A DNA stretch of 64,000 nucleotides from Montanilutibacter psychrotolerans (GTDB lineage: Bacteria; Pseudomonadota; Gammaproteobacteria; Xanthomonadales; Xanthomonadaceae), in assembly GCF_003719825.1 (NCBI RefSeq), contig NZ_RIBS01000007.1:1-64000 (forward strand), read 5' to 3'. Under the pieces are notes generated by a model. That model was not told the DNA's origin, searched no databases, and was given only the letters and a program-made list of their open reading frames with translations. Shown piece by piece: positions 1 to 6,983 of this stretch (positions are counted from its first letter, which is position 1; each line of letters opens with the position of its first letter). Made by a program: the position numbers and the translations under genes.

Positions 1-90
1 CTCGCAGTCTCAGGGCGCAAACAGTCTCTCCCTGCACCGATCCGAGTGCCCCCGGATCACCAGCCCATCGCTGGTGGGTTGAAGATACAA

Positions 91-232
91 GGGCGCAATA
101 ACCCAAGGGCATTGCGCCGGAATCGTGTACGTCGAAGTGGACCTTCATCGCGCGTCCCATACCGCTACGTCGAGGTGGATCTCCATCGCACGCCCCACAC
201 GGCGCATTACGCCTTCGGCTAATGCGCCCTAC
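91..232 (+). repeat. REPIN-like composite repeat, copy 1
   Basis: Two different imperfect palindromes sit at the ends of this element: palindrome A at 91-120 (arms GGCGCAAT / ATTGCGCC) and palindrome B at 201-232 (arms GGCGCATTA / TAATGCGCC around CGCCTTCGGC). The interior holds a 31-bp segment in two direct copies, 129-159 and 167-197. The same A-spacer-B arrangement, reverse-complemented, occurs at 39686-39787 with one interior copy. Paired palindromes separated by a conserved spacer resemble REPIN elements mobilised by RAYT transposases; no RAYT gene is in this window. The element lies just beyond the terminator of the gene at 309-1385. Confidence 0.75.
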
Positions 233-250
233 GAATCCTGGAGAAGCGCC

Positions 251-283
251 AAAAAAAACGCGCCGCATAAGCGGCGCGCTTTC
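251..283 (-). terminator. Rho-independent terminator of the SRPBCC gene
   Basis: An 8-bp perfect stem (259-266 with 271-278), loop ATAA, is followed on the minus strand by eight consecutive T residues (251-258 read in reverse). It lies 25 bases past the stop of the minus-strand gene ending at 309. Confidence 0.85.
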
Positions 284-308
284 TGTTACCTGGAGCGACG
301 ATCCGGGC

Positions 309-1385
309 TTACTTGATTGCCCAGACCTCCTCGAAATCGCCTTCTTCGGTGAAGCCGGCGTCGATGCCGTTCTTCCACACGTCGTACGGGCGCTCGTTGG
401 GCTCGTAACCGCGGGTCAGTGCCCAGCCACGCAGGGCGTCACGCACCTTGGCGAGGTTGGCCATGTGGCCCTTGAACGGCACGACCGCGATGCGGCTGGG
501 CTTCTGGAACACGGCCTTGACCTGGGTTTCGCCCGGGTTGATCGTCAGCTCGGTGGCTTCGCCCGTCGCGCCGACCTTGCGCACCGGCATGGCGACGTCG
601 AACGAGTAGCTCTCGGAGCTGAAGTCACTGGTGATCAGGCGCAGCGGACCGGCGGATTCGAGGCCGTTGGCTTCGATGACCTTGTTGATCCACTGCAGGC
701 TGCTGCTCATCGCCTGCTGCACCTTCTCGTTGCTGCGGTCGACCTGCACGCTCATGACCAGCAGGTTCTCGGCCGGGCGCTCGCCCAGCTTCGGCGCCAT
801 GGCCGGATCGTCCTTGGAGAGCTCTGCGTAGTCGTAGTTCGGCACCGTCGCCAGCATGCGCGTGATGCGCGACAGGCCGAGCTTGATGTCTTCGCCGACA
901 TTGCTGCTGACGTACAGACCGGCGTAACGGCCGATCAGGTTCCAGCCGTAGTCGACGTCGTAGGTCTGGGTGATCTCGACGTTGCGACCACCCTTGCCGG
1001 TGTTCTTGAAGCTGAACTTGCTGCGCTTGTTGGTGCCGCGCTGGATGTCGGTGATGGCGAAGGAGACGCTCTCACGCGGCACCGTGTCGGTGATTTCCCA
1101 GCTGCCGTTGCCCAGGCGCTTTTCCTGCGACGTGTAGTCGAGGCGTGCACCGACGCCCGTCTCGGGGCCGGAAAGCTTCAGCTGCATCGCCGGATCGCGC
1201 AGCACCAGCGGGTTCCAGTCCTTGAAGCGGCGAAGGCTGTTCAAGGTGTCGTACACGATCGTCAGCTTGCGGTTGGTCTCGACCGAGTGCGACAGATGTC
1301 GGCTGGACGGCAGCAGCACGCCCACGATCAGGAACAGCGCGGCGACGATCGCCAGTGAAATCAGGAGCTCGATCAGACGGGTCAT
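309..1385 (-). CDS. membrane-anchored SRPBCC-family protein
   Basis: A 358-residue protein with one N-terminal membrane segment (about residues 5-27, rich in L, I, V and A). A soluble region of the START/SRPBCC (polyketide-cyclase-like) type follows at about 35-190, and a second alpha/beta region at 200-355 resembles the GyrI-like small-molecule-binding fold. Such proteins bind hydrophobic ligands, but the ligand is unknown. The topology predicts an inner-membrane anchor with the bulk on one side. It is a single-gene unit with its own strong terminator. The ATG at 1385 is the only sensible start, since it gives the intact membrane anchor. The family assignment comes from overall pattern (WNPLV and a VxITQTYDVDYGW stretch), not a catalytic motif, so the function is left open. 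Confidence 0.6.
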   Translation of the reverse strand: MTRLIELLISLAIVAALFLIVGVLLPSSRHLSHSVETNRKLTIVYDTLNSLRRFKDWNPLVLRDPAMQLKLSGPETGVGARLDYTSQEKRLGNGSWEITDTVPRESVSFAITDIQRGTNKRSKFSFKNTGKGGRNVEITQTYDVDYGWNLIGRYAGLYVSSNVGEDIKLGLSRITRMLATVPNYDYAELSKDDPAMAPKLGERPAENLLVMSVQVDRSNEKVQQAMSSSLQWINKVIEANGLESAGPLRLITSDFSSESYSFDVAMPVRKVGATGEATELTINPGETQVKAVFQKPSRIAVVPFKGHMANLAKVRDALRGWALTRGYEPNERPYDVWKNGIDAGFTEEGDFEEVWAIK

Positions 1386-1627
1386 TCAGGTTCTCCAGGG
1401 CCGGGCCCGGGTCGGGCCGGGGCGCAGACCCGGCATCGTATCAAGGAAGCCGCGCCGGCGGCAGCCACCCCGGAGGTGAAAGTCCGCGCCTTCGCCATGA
1501 CATTCGGTCATCAGGGCAGGAGCGGCGATCGGCAGGGCCTGCGCCCTGCCCGCCACGGCCGATGGCGCGTCTCGGCCGGGGCGGCAGCGCCCAGGCCCGG
1601 CGTCGGGCCGGACCGGGCGCCGATCAA

Positions 1628-2269
1628 TCAGACCAGTTGCAGCTCGAAGGCCTTGAGCACCGCCCGGGTGCGATCGCGCACGCCGAGCTTGGACAGGATG
1701 TTCGACACGTGGTTCTTGATCGTGCCCTCGGCGACGCCCAGCGAATTGGCGATCTCCTTGTTCGAGAAGCCACCGGCCATCAGCCGCAGGATCTCGGTCT
1801 CGCGCTCGGTCAACGGGTCGGGCCGGTCGAGGCTGACGAAATCGTTGCGCATGTGCTCCAGGCCCGACAGCAGGCGCTGGGTCATTGCCGGCTGGACCAG
1901 CGAGCCGCCGGCGCTGACGGTCTGGATGGCGCCGACCAACTGCTCCAGCGAGACGTCCTTGAGCAGGTAGCCCTTGGCGCCGGCCTTGAGTCCGGCCAGC
2001 ACCAGCTGGTCGTCGTCGAACGTGGTCAGGATGATCGTCGGCGGCAGCGTGCCCAGCCGTGCCAGCGCCTGCAGCGCTTCCAGGCCGGACATCACGGGCA
2101 TGCGCATGTCCATCAGCACCACGTCGGGCTTGAGCTGCGGGATCACGTCGACCGCCTGGCGGCCATCGCTGGCCTCGCCGATCACCTCGATCCCTTCGGC
2201 CAGCGAGAGCAGCGAGCGCACGCCCTGTCGCACCAGGGTTTGGTCGTCTACGAGCAACACGCGGATCAT
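1628..2269 (-). CDS. NarL/FixJ-type response regulator with LuxR helix-turn-helix
   Basis: A 213-residue two-component response regulator. The receiver domain (residues 1-120) has the acidic pair D8-D9, phospho-acceptor D54 in VLMDMRMP, and the switch threonines and lysine in IILTTFDD and KGYLLKD. The C-terminal LuxR-type helix-turn-helix (about 148-210) contains LTERETEILRLMAGG and NKEIA. The first ATG (2278) directly abuts AAGGAG; the second (2269, MIRVLLVDD) has it at 9 bases, so the second is chosen. The gene starts 18 bases after the kinase stop, so the pair is surely co-transcribed. Phosphorylation by the kinase upstream should activate DNA binding. The target genes are not evident from the sequence. 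Confidence 0.9.
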   Translation of the reverse strand: MIRVLLVDDQTLVRQGVRSLLSLAEGIEVIGEASDGRQAVDVIPQLKPDVVLMDMRMPVMSGLEALQALARLGTLPPTIILTTFDDDQLVLAGLKAGAKGYLLKDVSLEQLVGAIQTVSAGGSLVQPAMTQRLLSGLEHMRNDFVSLDRPDPLTERETEILRLMAGGFSNKEIANSLGVAEGTIKNHVSNILSKLGVRDRTRAVLKAFELQLV

Positions 2270-2287
2270 CGGGCACATCTCCTTGGG

Positions 2288-3475
2288 TCAGCTGGCGACA
2301 TCGACCGCCGAAGCGGGCAACGTCAGGTGCAGGCAGAAGCCGGCATTGGGACGGGTTTCGATCTGCAGGTCGCCACCATGTTGCGCCAATCGCTCGCGCA
2401 TGCCGCGCAGGCCATTGCCGCTGGCGACGGTATCGGCGCCACGGCCGTCATCACGCGCGTCCATCGCGATCATGCGGCCTTCCCGGCGCGCGGTGATCCA
2501 CAGGTTGCGGGCGCCGGCATGGCGTACGGCGTTGGTGATGATTTCCTGCGTGCAGCGCAGCAGCACGTGCGCGCGCTCGGGATCGTCGAGCGTCAGCGGC
2601 GCCTCGATCTCCATGTGGATGTCCAGCGACGGCACGTTCTCGGCGAGCGGCCGGAGCGCCAGCGACAGGTCGATCGCGCCGTCGTCGCGCAACTGGCTGA
2701 CCGCCTCGCGCACGTCGGTCAGCAACAGTCGGGCGAGCGTGTGGGCCTGCTGCACGTGTTCCTTGACGCGGCCTTCGGACAGGTGGCCGGCCACTTCGAG
2801 ATTGAGGCTCAGGGCGGTCAGGTGGTGGCCCAGCAGGTCGTGCAGCTCGCGCGAGATGCGAGTGCGCTCGTTGATGCGCGCGCTCTCGGCCAGCAGCAGC
2901 CGGGTCGCGCGCAGTTCGGCGTTGAGCCGGCGCTGCTCCTCGCGCGCCTGCGCCTGCTGCCGGGCGACCAGGCTGGTGACGAACACGAACACGCAGAAAC
3001 CGGCGTACAGCACCGACTGCAGCAGGGCATCCACCAGCGGGAAGTTGAAGCCCCGCACGAACACCGGCACCACCGCGAACTGGCTCAGCACCAGCCACGC
3101 CACGCCGGCGCGCAGCGGCAGCAGCCACGGCAGGACGCACGCGGTGGTCATCAGCAGCACGCTGCCCAGGCCACTGACGCTGTAATAGCTGACCGCGATC
3201 GCGCTGCCGGTCAGCACCAGCAGGCCCAGCAGGTCGAGCGCGGTGGTCCGGCGGCTGCCCAGCGACCGGGTCAGCCAGACATAGCTGAGGCCGAAGACCA
3301 GGTACGAGGCCCAGCCCGGCAACGCCATCGGCTGCAGGCCGAGCGTCTCTTCGGGGTACTCGCCGGTGACCTCGATCGGCGACAGCCACGTGTACAGGAG
3401 CGGCAGCCCTACCACGGCCCAGGTGAAGAGACCGGCGTAGCGCAGGAGTCGGGTATGGTTCAGGCGGGCCAGCAT
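2288..3475 (-). CDS. sensor histidine kinase, HisKA_3 (NarX/DesK-like) family
   Basis: A 395-residue membrane sensor kinase. Five or six hydrophobic segments occupy residues 10-170 with little periplasmic sequence, so it probably senses the membrane itself or a small ligand within it. A short coiled coil (170-205) leads into the HisKA_3 dimerisation box with ERTRISRELHDLLGHHL, where H212 is the predicted phosphorylated histidine. A HATPase_c domain follows (QEIITNAVRHA N-box, DDGRGAD G1 box, GLRGMRERL). A longer reading frame extends upstream, but its extra residues are arginine-rich and unlike the family, so the ATG at 3475 is preferred. It is the first gene of a kinase-regulator operon and is divergent from the GNAT-min operon. 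The overall layout resembles DesK-type sensors. Confidence 0.88.
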   Translation of the reverse strand: MLARLNHTRLLRYAGLFTWAVVGLPLLYTWLSPIEVTGEYPEETLGLQPMALPGWASYLVFGLSYVWLTRSLGSRRTTALDLLGLLVLTGSAIAVSYYSVSGLGSVLLMTTACVLPWLLPLRAGVAWLVLSQFAVVPVFVRGFNFPLVDALLQSVLYAGFCVFVFVTSLVARQQAQAREEQRRLNAELRATRLLLAESARINERTRISRELHDLLGHHLTALSLNLEVAGHLSEGRVKEHVQQAHTLARLLLTDVREAVSQLRDDGAIDLSLALRPLAENVPSLDIHMEIEAPLTLDDPERAHVLLRCTQEIITNAVRHAGARNLWITARREGRMIAMDARDDGRGADTVASGNGLRGMRERLAQHGGDLQIETRPNAGFCLHLTLPASAVDVAS

Positions 3476-3576
3476 CGTAGGGATGCTAACCCTCGCGGGG
3501 CATTGCCGAGCCACCCGAAAGTCATGGGCCGGCCAATCGCCTCCCCGCCGCGGTCGCCGCCACCGGTGCGCCATGC

Positions 3577-3582
3577 GATAAT
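3577..3582 (+). promoter_or_regulatory. possible -10 box of the GNAT-minCDE operon
   Basis: GATAAT in the context GCGATAATCGC lies 53 bases before the GNAT start. It matches the context of the convincing -10 at 19083 (GCTATAATCGC). No good -35 hexamer is visible, so this is tentative. Confidence 0.35.
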
Positions 3583-3634
3583 CGCGTGTCGGCCGTCCTC
3601 ACGCGGCCGGTCAAACGCAACCCTGGAGCCCGGA

Positions 3635-4237
3635 ATGTCGATCGTCGTCCGCGACGTGCGCGAGCACGAGCTGGATTCCGTCCTTGCACTGAACAACGCC
3701 GCCGGCCCTGCGATCCTTCCGCTGGATGCGGCCAGACTGCGTCACTTCTTCGAACGCGCAGAGTATTTCCGTGTCGCCGAGCGCGACGGAACGCTGGCGG
3801 GCTTCCTGATCGGCATGGGCAGCCATTCGGATCACGACAGCAGCAACTTCCGCTGGTTCCGGGAGCGCCACCCCGACTTCTTCTACATCGACCGCATCGT
3901 GGTCGCCAGCCGCCGTCGCGGCGGCGGCGTCGGCCGTGCGTTCTATGCCGATGCGCAAAGCTATTCGGAGCTTCGCTACCCGCAGATGGCCTGCGAGGTG
4001 CTGCTGGACGAAGGCATCATCGATCCGGTGCTGCTGTTCCATGGCAGCTTCGGTTTCCGTGAGGTCGGCCAGCACGTCATGCCGGAAACCGGCCTGCGCG
4101 CGGCGATGCTCATGAAGGAGCTGTGCAGTTTCGACTGGGTCCGCCAGACCTATGGCCCGCAGCTCCCGCGCGAGGCGTGGATCGTCGAGCCGCGCAGCGC
4201 CTTGCTCGCGCCCCGCCAGACCGGTACGTGCCAGTGA
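3635..4237 (+). CDS. GNAT-family N-acetyltransferase
   Basis: A 200-residue protein with the GNAT fold. An N-terminal region, VRDVREHELDSVLALNNA, is followed by the core strand FFYIDRIVVASRRRGGGVGRAF, whose R/Q-x-x-G-x-G/A-like acetyl-CoA loop is RRRGGGVG (about residues 90-97). The end contains FGFREVGQHV, the usual GNAT beta6-beta7 tail. The ATG at 3635 has GGAG seven bases upstream, and sequence further upstream in this frame is not protein-like. Its stop overlaps the minC GTG start (GTGA, 4234-4237), which implies translational coupling and makes it the first gene of the min operon. The acetyl acceptor is unknown. A role in modifying a division or envelope protein is only a guess from position. 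Confidence 0.82.
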   Translation: MSIVVRDVREHELDSVLALNNAAGPAILPLDAARLRHFFERAEYFRVAERDGTLAGFLIGMGSHSDHDSSNFRWFRERHPDFFYIDRIVVASRRRGGGVGRAFYADAQSYSELRYPQMACEVLLDEGIIDPVLLFHGSFGFREVGQHVMPETGLRAAMLMKELCSFDWVRQTYGPQLPREAWIVEPRSALLAPRQTGTCQ

Positions 4238-5001
4238 GTGCGGTGGGGATGGACTACGAGCAGGCCGGCGAACTCCGGATCGGCCAGGTCGGTATCGCCA
4301 ACCTTCGAGTGCGCACCCTGGACGTGGCGCGCATGGTCGCCGAAATGCGCGATCGCGTGCAGCGCGCACCGCACCTGTTCGGCCGCGCCGCTGTCGTGCT
4401 CGATTTCGGCGGCCTCAGCCGCACGCCCGACGCCGCCACCGCGCAATCGCTGATCGATGGCCTGCGCGATGCCGGTGTGCTGCCCGTGGCACTGGCCTAT
4501 GGCACCAGCGAGACCGAGCGGCTTGCCGAAGCCCTGGGCCTGCCCTTGCTGGCCAAGTTCCGCGCCCAGTACGAACGCGCCGACGCGGCCCCTGCCCCGC
4601 ACCGCCCCGAGCCTGAACCGGTCGCCACCGCGCCGGCTCCGGCCGCCGTTGCGCCGGCAAACAGCAACGCCAGTCCCGGCATGATCCAGTCCACACCGGT
4701 ACGCTCGGGGCAGCAGGTCTACGCTGACAGCCGCGACCTGACCGTGCTGACCACCGTCGGCGCGGGCGCCGAGGTGATAGCCGACGGATCGGTGCACATC
4801 TACGGACCGCTGCGCGGCCGCGCCCTGGCCGGCGCGCAGGGCAACGAAAAGGCACGCATCTTCTGTCGCGAGTTCCACGCGGAGCTCGTTGCGATTGCAG
4901 GTCATTACAAGGTACTGGAAGACATTCCGTCGGAACTGCGCGGCAAGGCGGTGCAGGTCTGGCTCGAAGACGAACAATTAAAAATCGCGGCACTTGAGTG
5001 A
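4234..5001 (+). CDS. minC: septum site-determining protein MinC
   Basis: MinC (255 residues) inhibits FtsZ polymerisation at the poles and is recruited to the membrane by MinD. The N-terminal FtsZ-interacting domain is about residues 1-105. A Pro/Ala-rich linker (about 125-150) leads to the C-terminal beta-helix (about 155-225), which contains the conserved DLTVLTTVGAGAEVIADGSV and the IYGPLRGRALAGA motif that binds MinD. The start is GTG 4234, which overlaps the upstream stop and gives a mature N-terminus (SAVGMDYEQAGEL) of the length usual in xanthomonads. An ATG at 4249 would remove five residues and leaves no room for a ribosome site. The minD start follows 25 bases after the stop. Confidence 0.95.
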   Translation: MSAVGMDYEQAGELRIGQVGIANLRVRTLDVARMVAEMRDRVQRAPHLFGRAAVVLDFGGLSRTPDAATAQSLIDGLRDAGVLPVALAYGTSETERLAEALGLPLLAKFRAQYERADAAPAPHRPEPEPVATAPAPAAVAPANSNASPGMIQSTPVRSGQQVYADSRDLTVLTTVGAGAEVIADGSVHIYGPLRGRALAGAQGNEKARIFCREFHAELVAIAGHYKVLEDIPSELRGKAVQVWLEDEQLKIAALE

Positions 5002-5026
5002 TGCCGCAACAACGGAGGAACGTGTT

Positions 5027-5836
5027 TTGGCCGAAATCATCGTAGTCACCTCGGGCAAGGGCGGCGTCGGCAAGACCACGACCAGCGCCAGTCTCGCCTG
5101 CGGGCTTGCCCGCCGCGGCCACAAGGTCGCCGTCATCGACTTCGACGTTGGCCTGCGCAACCTCGACCTGATCATGGGTTGCGAGCGCCGTGTCGTGTAC
5201 GACTTCGTCAACGTCGTCAACGGCGAGGCGACGCTCAAGCAGTCGCTGATCAAGGACAAGCGCTTCGACAACCTGCATGTGCTGGCCGCATCGCAGACCC
5301 GCGACAAGGACGCGCTGACCGCCGAGGGCGTGCAGAAGGTGCTCGACGATCTCGCCGCCGACGGCTTCGACTACATCGTCTGCGACTCGCCGGCGGGTAT
5401 CGAGAAGGGCGCCTACCTGGCCATGTACTTCGCCGACCAGGCGCTGGTGGTGGTCAACCCGGAAGTGTCGTCGGTGCGCGACTCCGACCGCATCCTGGGC
5501 CTGCTGGCCAGCAAGACCCGTCGCGCCGAGAAGGGCGAGCGCGTCAAGGAACACCTGCTGCTGACCCGCTACAGCCCCAAGCGCGTGGAAACCGGCGAGA
5601 TGCTCAGCGTCGGCGACGTCGAGGAGATCCTCGGGCTCAAGACCATCGGCGTCATCCCCGAGTCGGGCGACGTCCTCAACGCTTCCAACAAGGGCGAGCC
5701 GGTGATCCTGGACACCGAATCCGACGCCGCCCAGGCCTATGACGACGCCGTTGCCCGCCTGCTCGGCGACACCCGCCCGATGCGGTTCGTGCACGTCGAG
5801 AAGAAGGGCTTCTTCAGCAAGATCTTCGGAGGCTGA
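5027..5836 (+). CDS. minD: septum site-determining ATPase MinD
   Basis: MinD (269 residues) is the membrane-cycling ATPase that carries MinC and is displaced by MinE. It has the deviant Walker [11 protein letters not shown] (residues 8-17), the [11 protein letters not shown] switch region, the [10 protein letters not shown] loop, and a C-terminal amphipathic membrane-targeting helix ending [11 protein letters not shown]. The start is TTG 5027: GGAGG lies at 5014-5018 with ideal spacing, and the product begins [12 protein letters not shown] as in other MinD proteins. A TTG at 4994 in the same frame would add 11 unconserved residues and overlap minC. Length matches E. coli MinD (270). minE follows after 4 bases. 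Confidence 0.97.
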   Translation: MAEIIVVTSGKGGVGKTTTSASLACGLARRGHKVAVIDFDVGLRNLDLIMGCERRVVYDFVNVVNGEATLKQSLIKDKRFDNLHVLAASQTRDKDALTAEGVQKVLDDLAADGFDYIVCDSPAGIEKGAYLAMYFADQALVVVNPEVSSVRDSDRILGLLASKTRRAEKGERVKEHLLLTRYSPKRVETGEMLSVGDVEEILGLKTIGVIPESGDVLNASNKGEPVILDTESDAAQAYDDAVARLLGDTRPMRFVHVEKKGFFSKIFGG

Positions 5837-5840
5837 CCGC

Positions 5841-6110
5841 ATGGGCCTGTTCGACTTCCTGACTGCCAAGAAGCAGACCGCCTCGGTCGCCAAGGACCGC
5901 CTGCGCATCATCGTCGCGCACGAGCGCTCCGCCGGCCGCGGCCGCGGCGGGCCGGACTACCTGCCGATGCTGCAACGCGAGCTGCTCGAGGTGATCCGCA
6001 AGTACGTCAACGTCGATGTCGAAGCGGTCAAGGTCGACCTCGTCAAGGAAGGCGAACACGACGTCCTCGACATCTCGGTGGCATTGCCCGAGCCCAACGT
6101 GCAGGCCTGA
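5841..6110 (+). CDS. minE: cell division topological specificity factor MinE
   Basis: MinE (89 residues) stimulates the MinD ATPase and drives the pole-to-pole oscillation that leaves midcell free for FtsZ. The N-terminus MGLFDFL is the membrane-binding sequence. [20 protein letters not shown] is the conserved anti-MinCD helix/strand region, and the C-terminal topological-specificity domain contains [16 protein letters not shown]. The ATG at 5841 is preceded by GGAGG at 5828-5832, inside the end of minD. Last gene of the operon; no clear terminator follows. Confidence 0.97.
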   Translation: MGLFDFLTAKKQTASVAKDRLRIIVAHERSAGRGRGGPDYLPMLQRELLEVIRKYVNVDVEAVKVDLVKEGEHDVLDISVALPEPNVQA

Positions 6111-6267
6111 GGCCGCACGCGCCGTCCCGGAACATTCCACCGGGGCGGCGTGGCATTCCCGGACGGCCTGTCCTCCAGGCACCGCCCGTACCTTCGTCCA
6201 CCTCGCACCGACCCATGCCGCGGCCACGCTGCCAAGCCGACGCCCCGCCCCCACTTCGATCCGCTCC

Positions 6268-6768
6268 GTGCTGACGCTTTCCGACATTGCCTTTGCCGAC
6301 GCCCATGACCTGCTCGCCCGCTATGGCCTGCAGTTGCATGCGGTCGCCGATGGCGTGGCGATTCCCGGCAGCTACTGGGGCGAATGCGAAGCCGGCCTGG
6401 TCGGCGCCAATGTCTACGCGCGGGGCGACACGCCCGTGCACTCGCTGCTGCACGAAGCCTCGCACCTGATCGTGCTGCCCCCCGAGCGTCGCGCGGTGGT
6501 GCACACCGACGCCACCGACTCGGTCGAGGAGGAAGACGCGGTCTGCGTGTTGCAGGCGTTGCTGGGCGACGCGTTGCCCGGCGTCGGCCGCGCACGCGTC
6601 CTGGCCGACATGGACCACTGGGGCTACACCTTCCGGCTGGGTTCGGCGCAGGCCTACTTCGATCACGATGCCGACAGCGCCTGGCAATGGCTGCACGCGC
6701 GCGGCCTGGCCGATGCCGGGCGCCGTGTCCTGCTCGAACCTCCCTTCGGCGCCGCAGACGCTGCCTAG
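6268..6768 (+). CDS. conserved protein of unknown function with an HExxH motif
   Basis: A 166-residue cytoplasmic protein (no signal peptide or membrane helix). The N-terminal part reads LSDIAFADAHDLLARYGL and IPGSYWGECEAGL. Its centre holds HSLLHEASHLIVLPP, an HExxH zinc-peptidase signature (HEASH), then a conserved acidic stretch DATDSVEEEDAVCVLQ whose EEDA glutamates could supply a third metal ligand, and DMDHWGYTFRLGSA further on. I recall close homologues in xanthomonads. The start is GTG 6268, because upstream residues in this frame are low-complexity. It lies 157 bases after minE on the same strand and may be a separate unit. Metalloprotease activity is inferred from the motif only. 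Confidence 0.75.
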   Translation: MLTLSDIAFADAHDLLARYGLQLHAVADGVAIPGSYWGECEAGLVGANVYARGDTPVHSLLHEASHLIVLPPERRAVVHTDATDSVEEEDAVCVLQALLGDALPGVGRARVLADMDHWGYTFRLGSAQAYFDHDADSAWQWLHARGLADAGRRVLLEPPFGAADAA

Positions 6769-6983
6769 ATCTGCCGTCGAAGCCGGCCCGCCACCACCCC
6801 AGCGCACCACGGCGCCGGGTACCTGATGCGCCCCGCCGCCCGCCCACCCGCCGTCCCATCGGCCACGCCCGGCAAGCAAACCCCGCACCAGGCGTCAGGT
6901 CGGCGACTTGCGCGCCTGCGCACCCAGCCACTAGCCTTCGGGCTTCCGCGCGACTTGCGCGAGCCTTACCGGAGATGTTCCGC

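Noticed and set aside
91-232. tRNA or small RNA gene made by the hairpins
   Set aside because: The two palindromes do not form a cloverleaf, lack T-loop and anticodon features, and recur as a pair elsewhere.
1355-3634. A long plus-strand frame upstream of the GNAT gene
   Set aside because: It runs antisense to the kinase-regulator pair; only the part from 3635 is protein-like.
4994-5836. Upstream TTG (4994) as the minD start
   Set aside because: It adds 11 unconserved residues and has no ribosome site, whereas TTG 5027 has GGAGG at ideal spacing and the family N-terminus.
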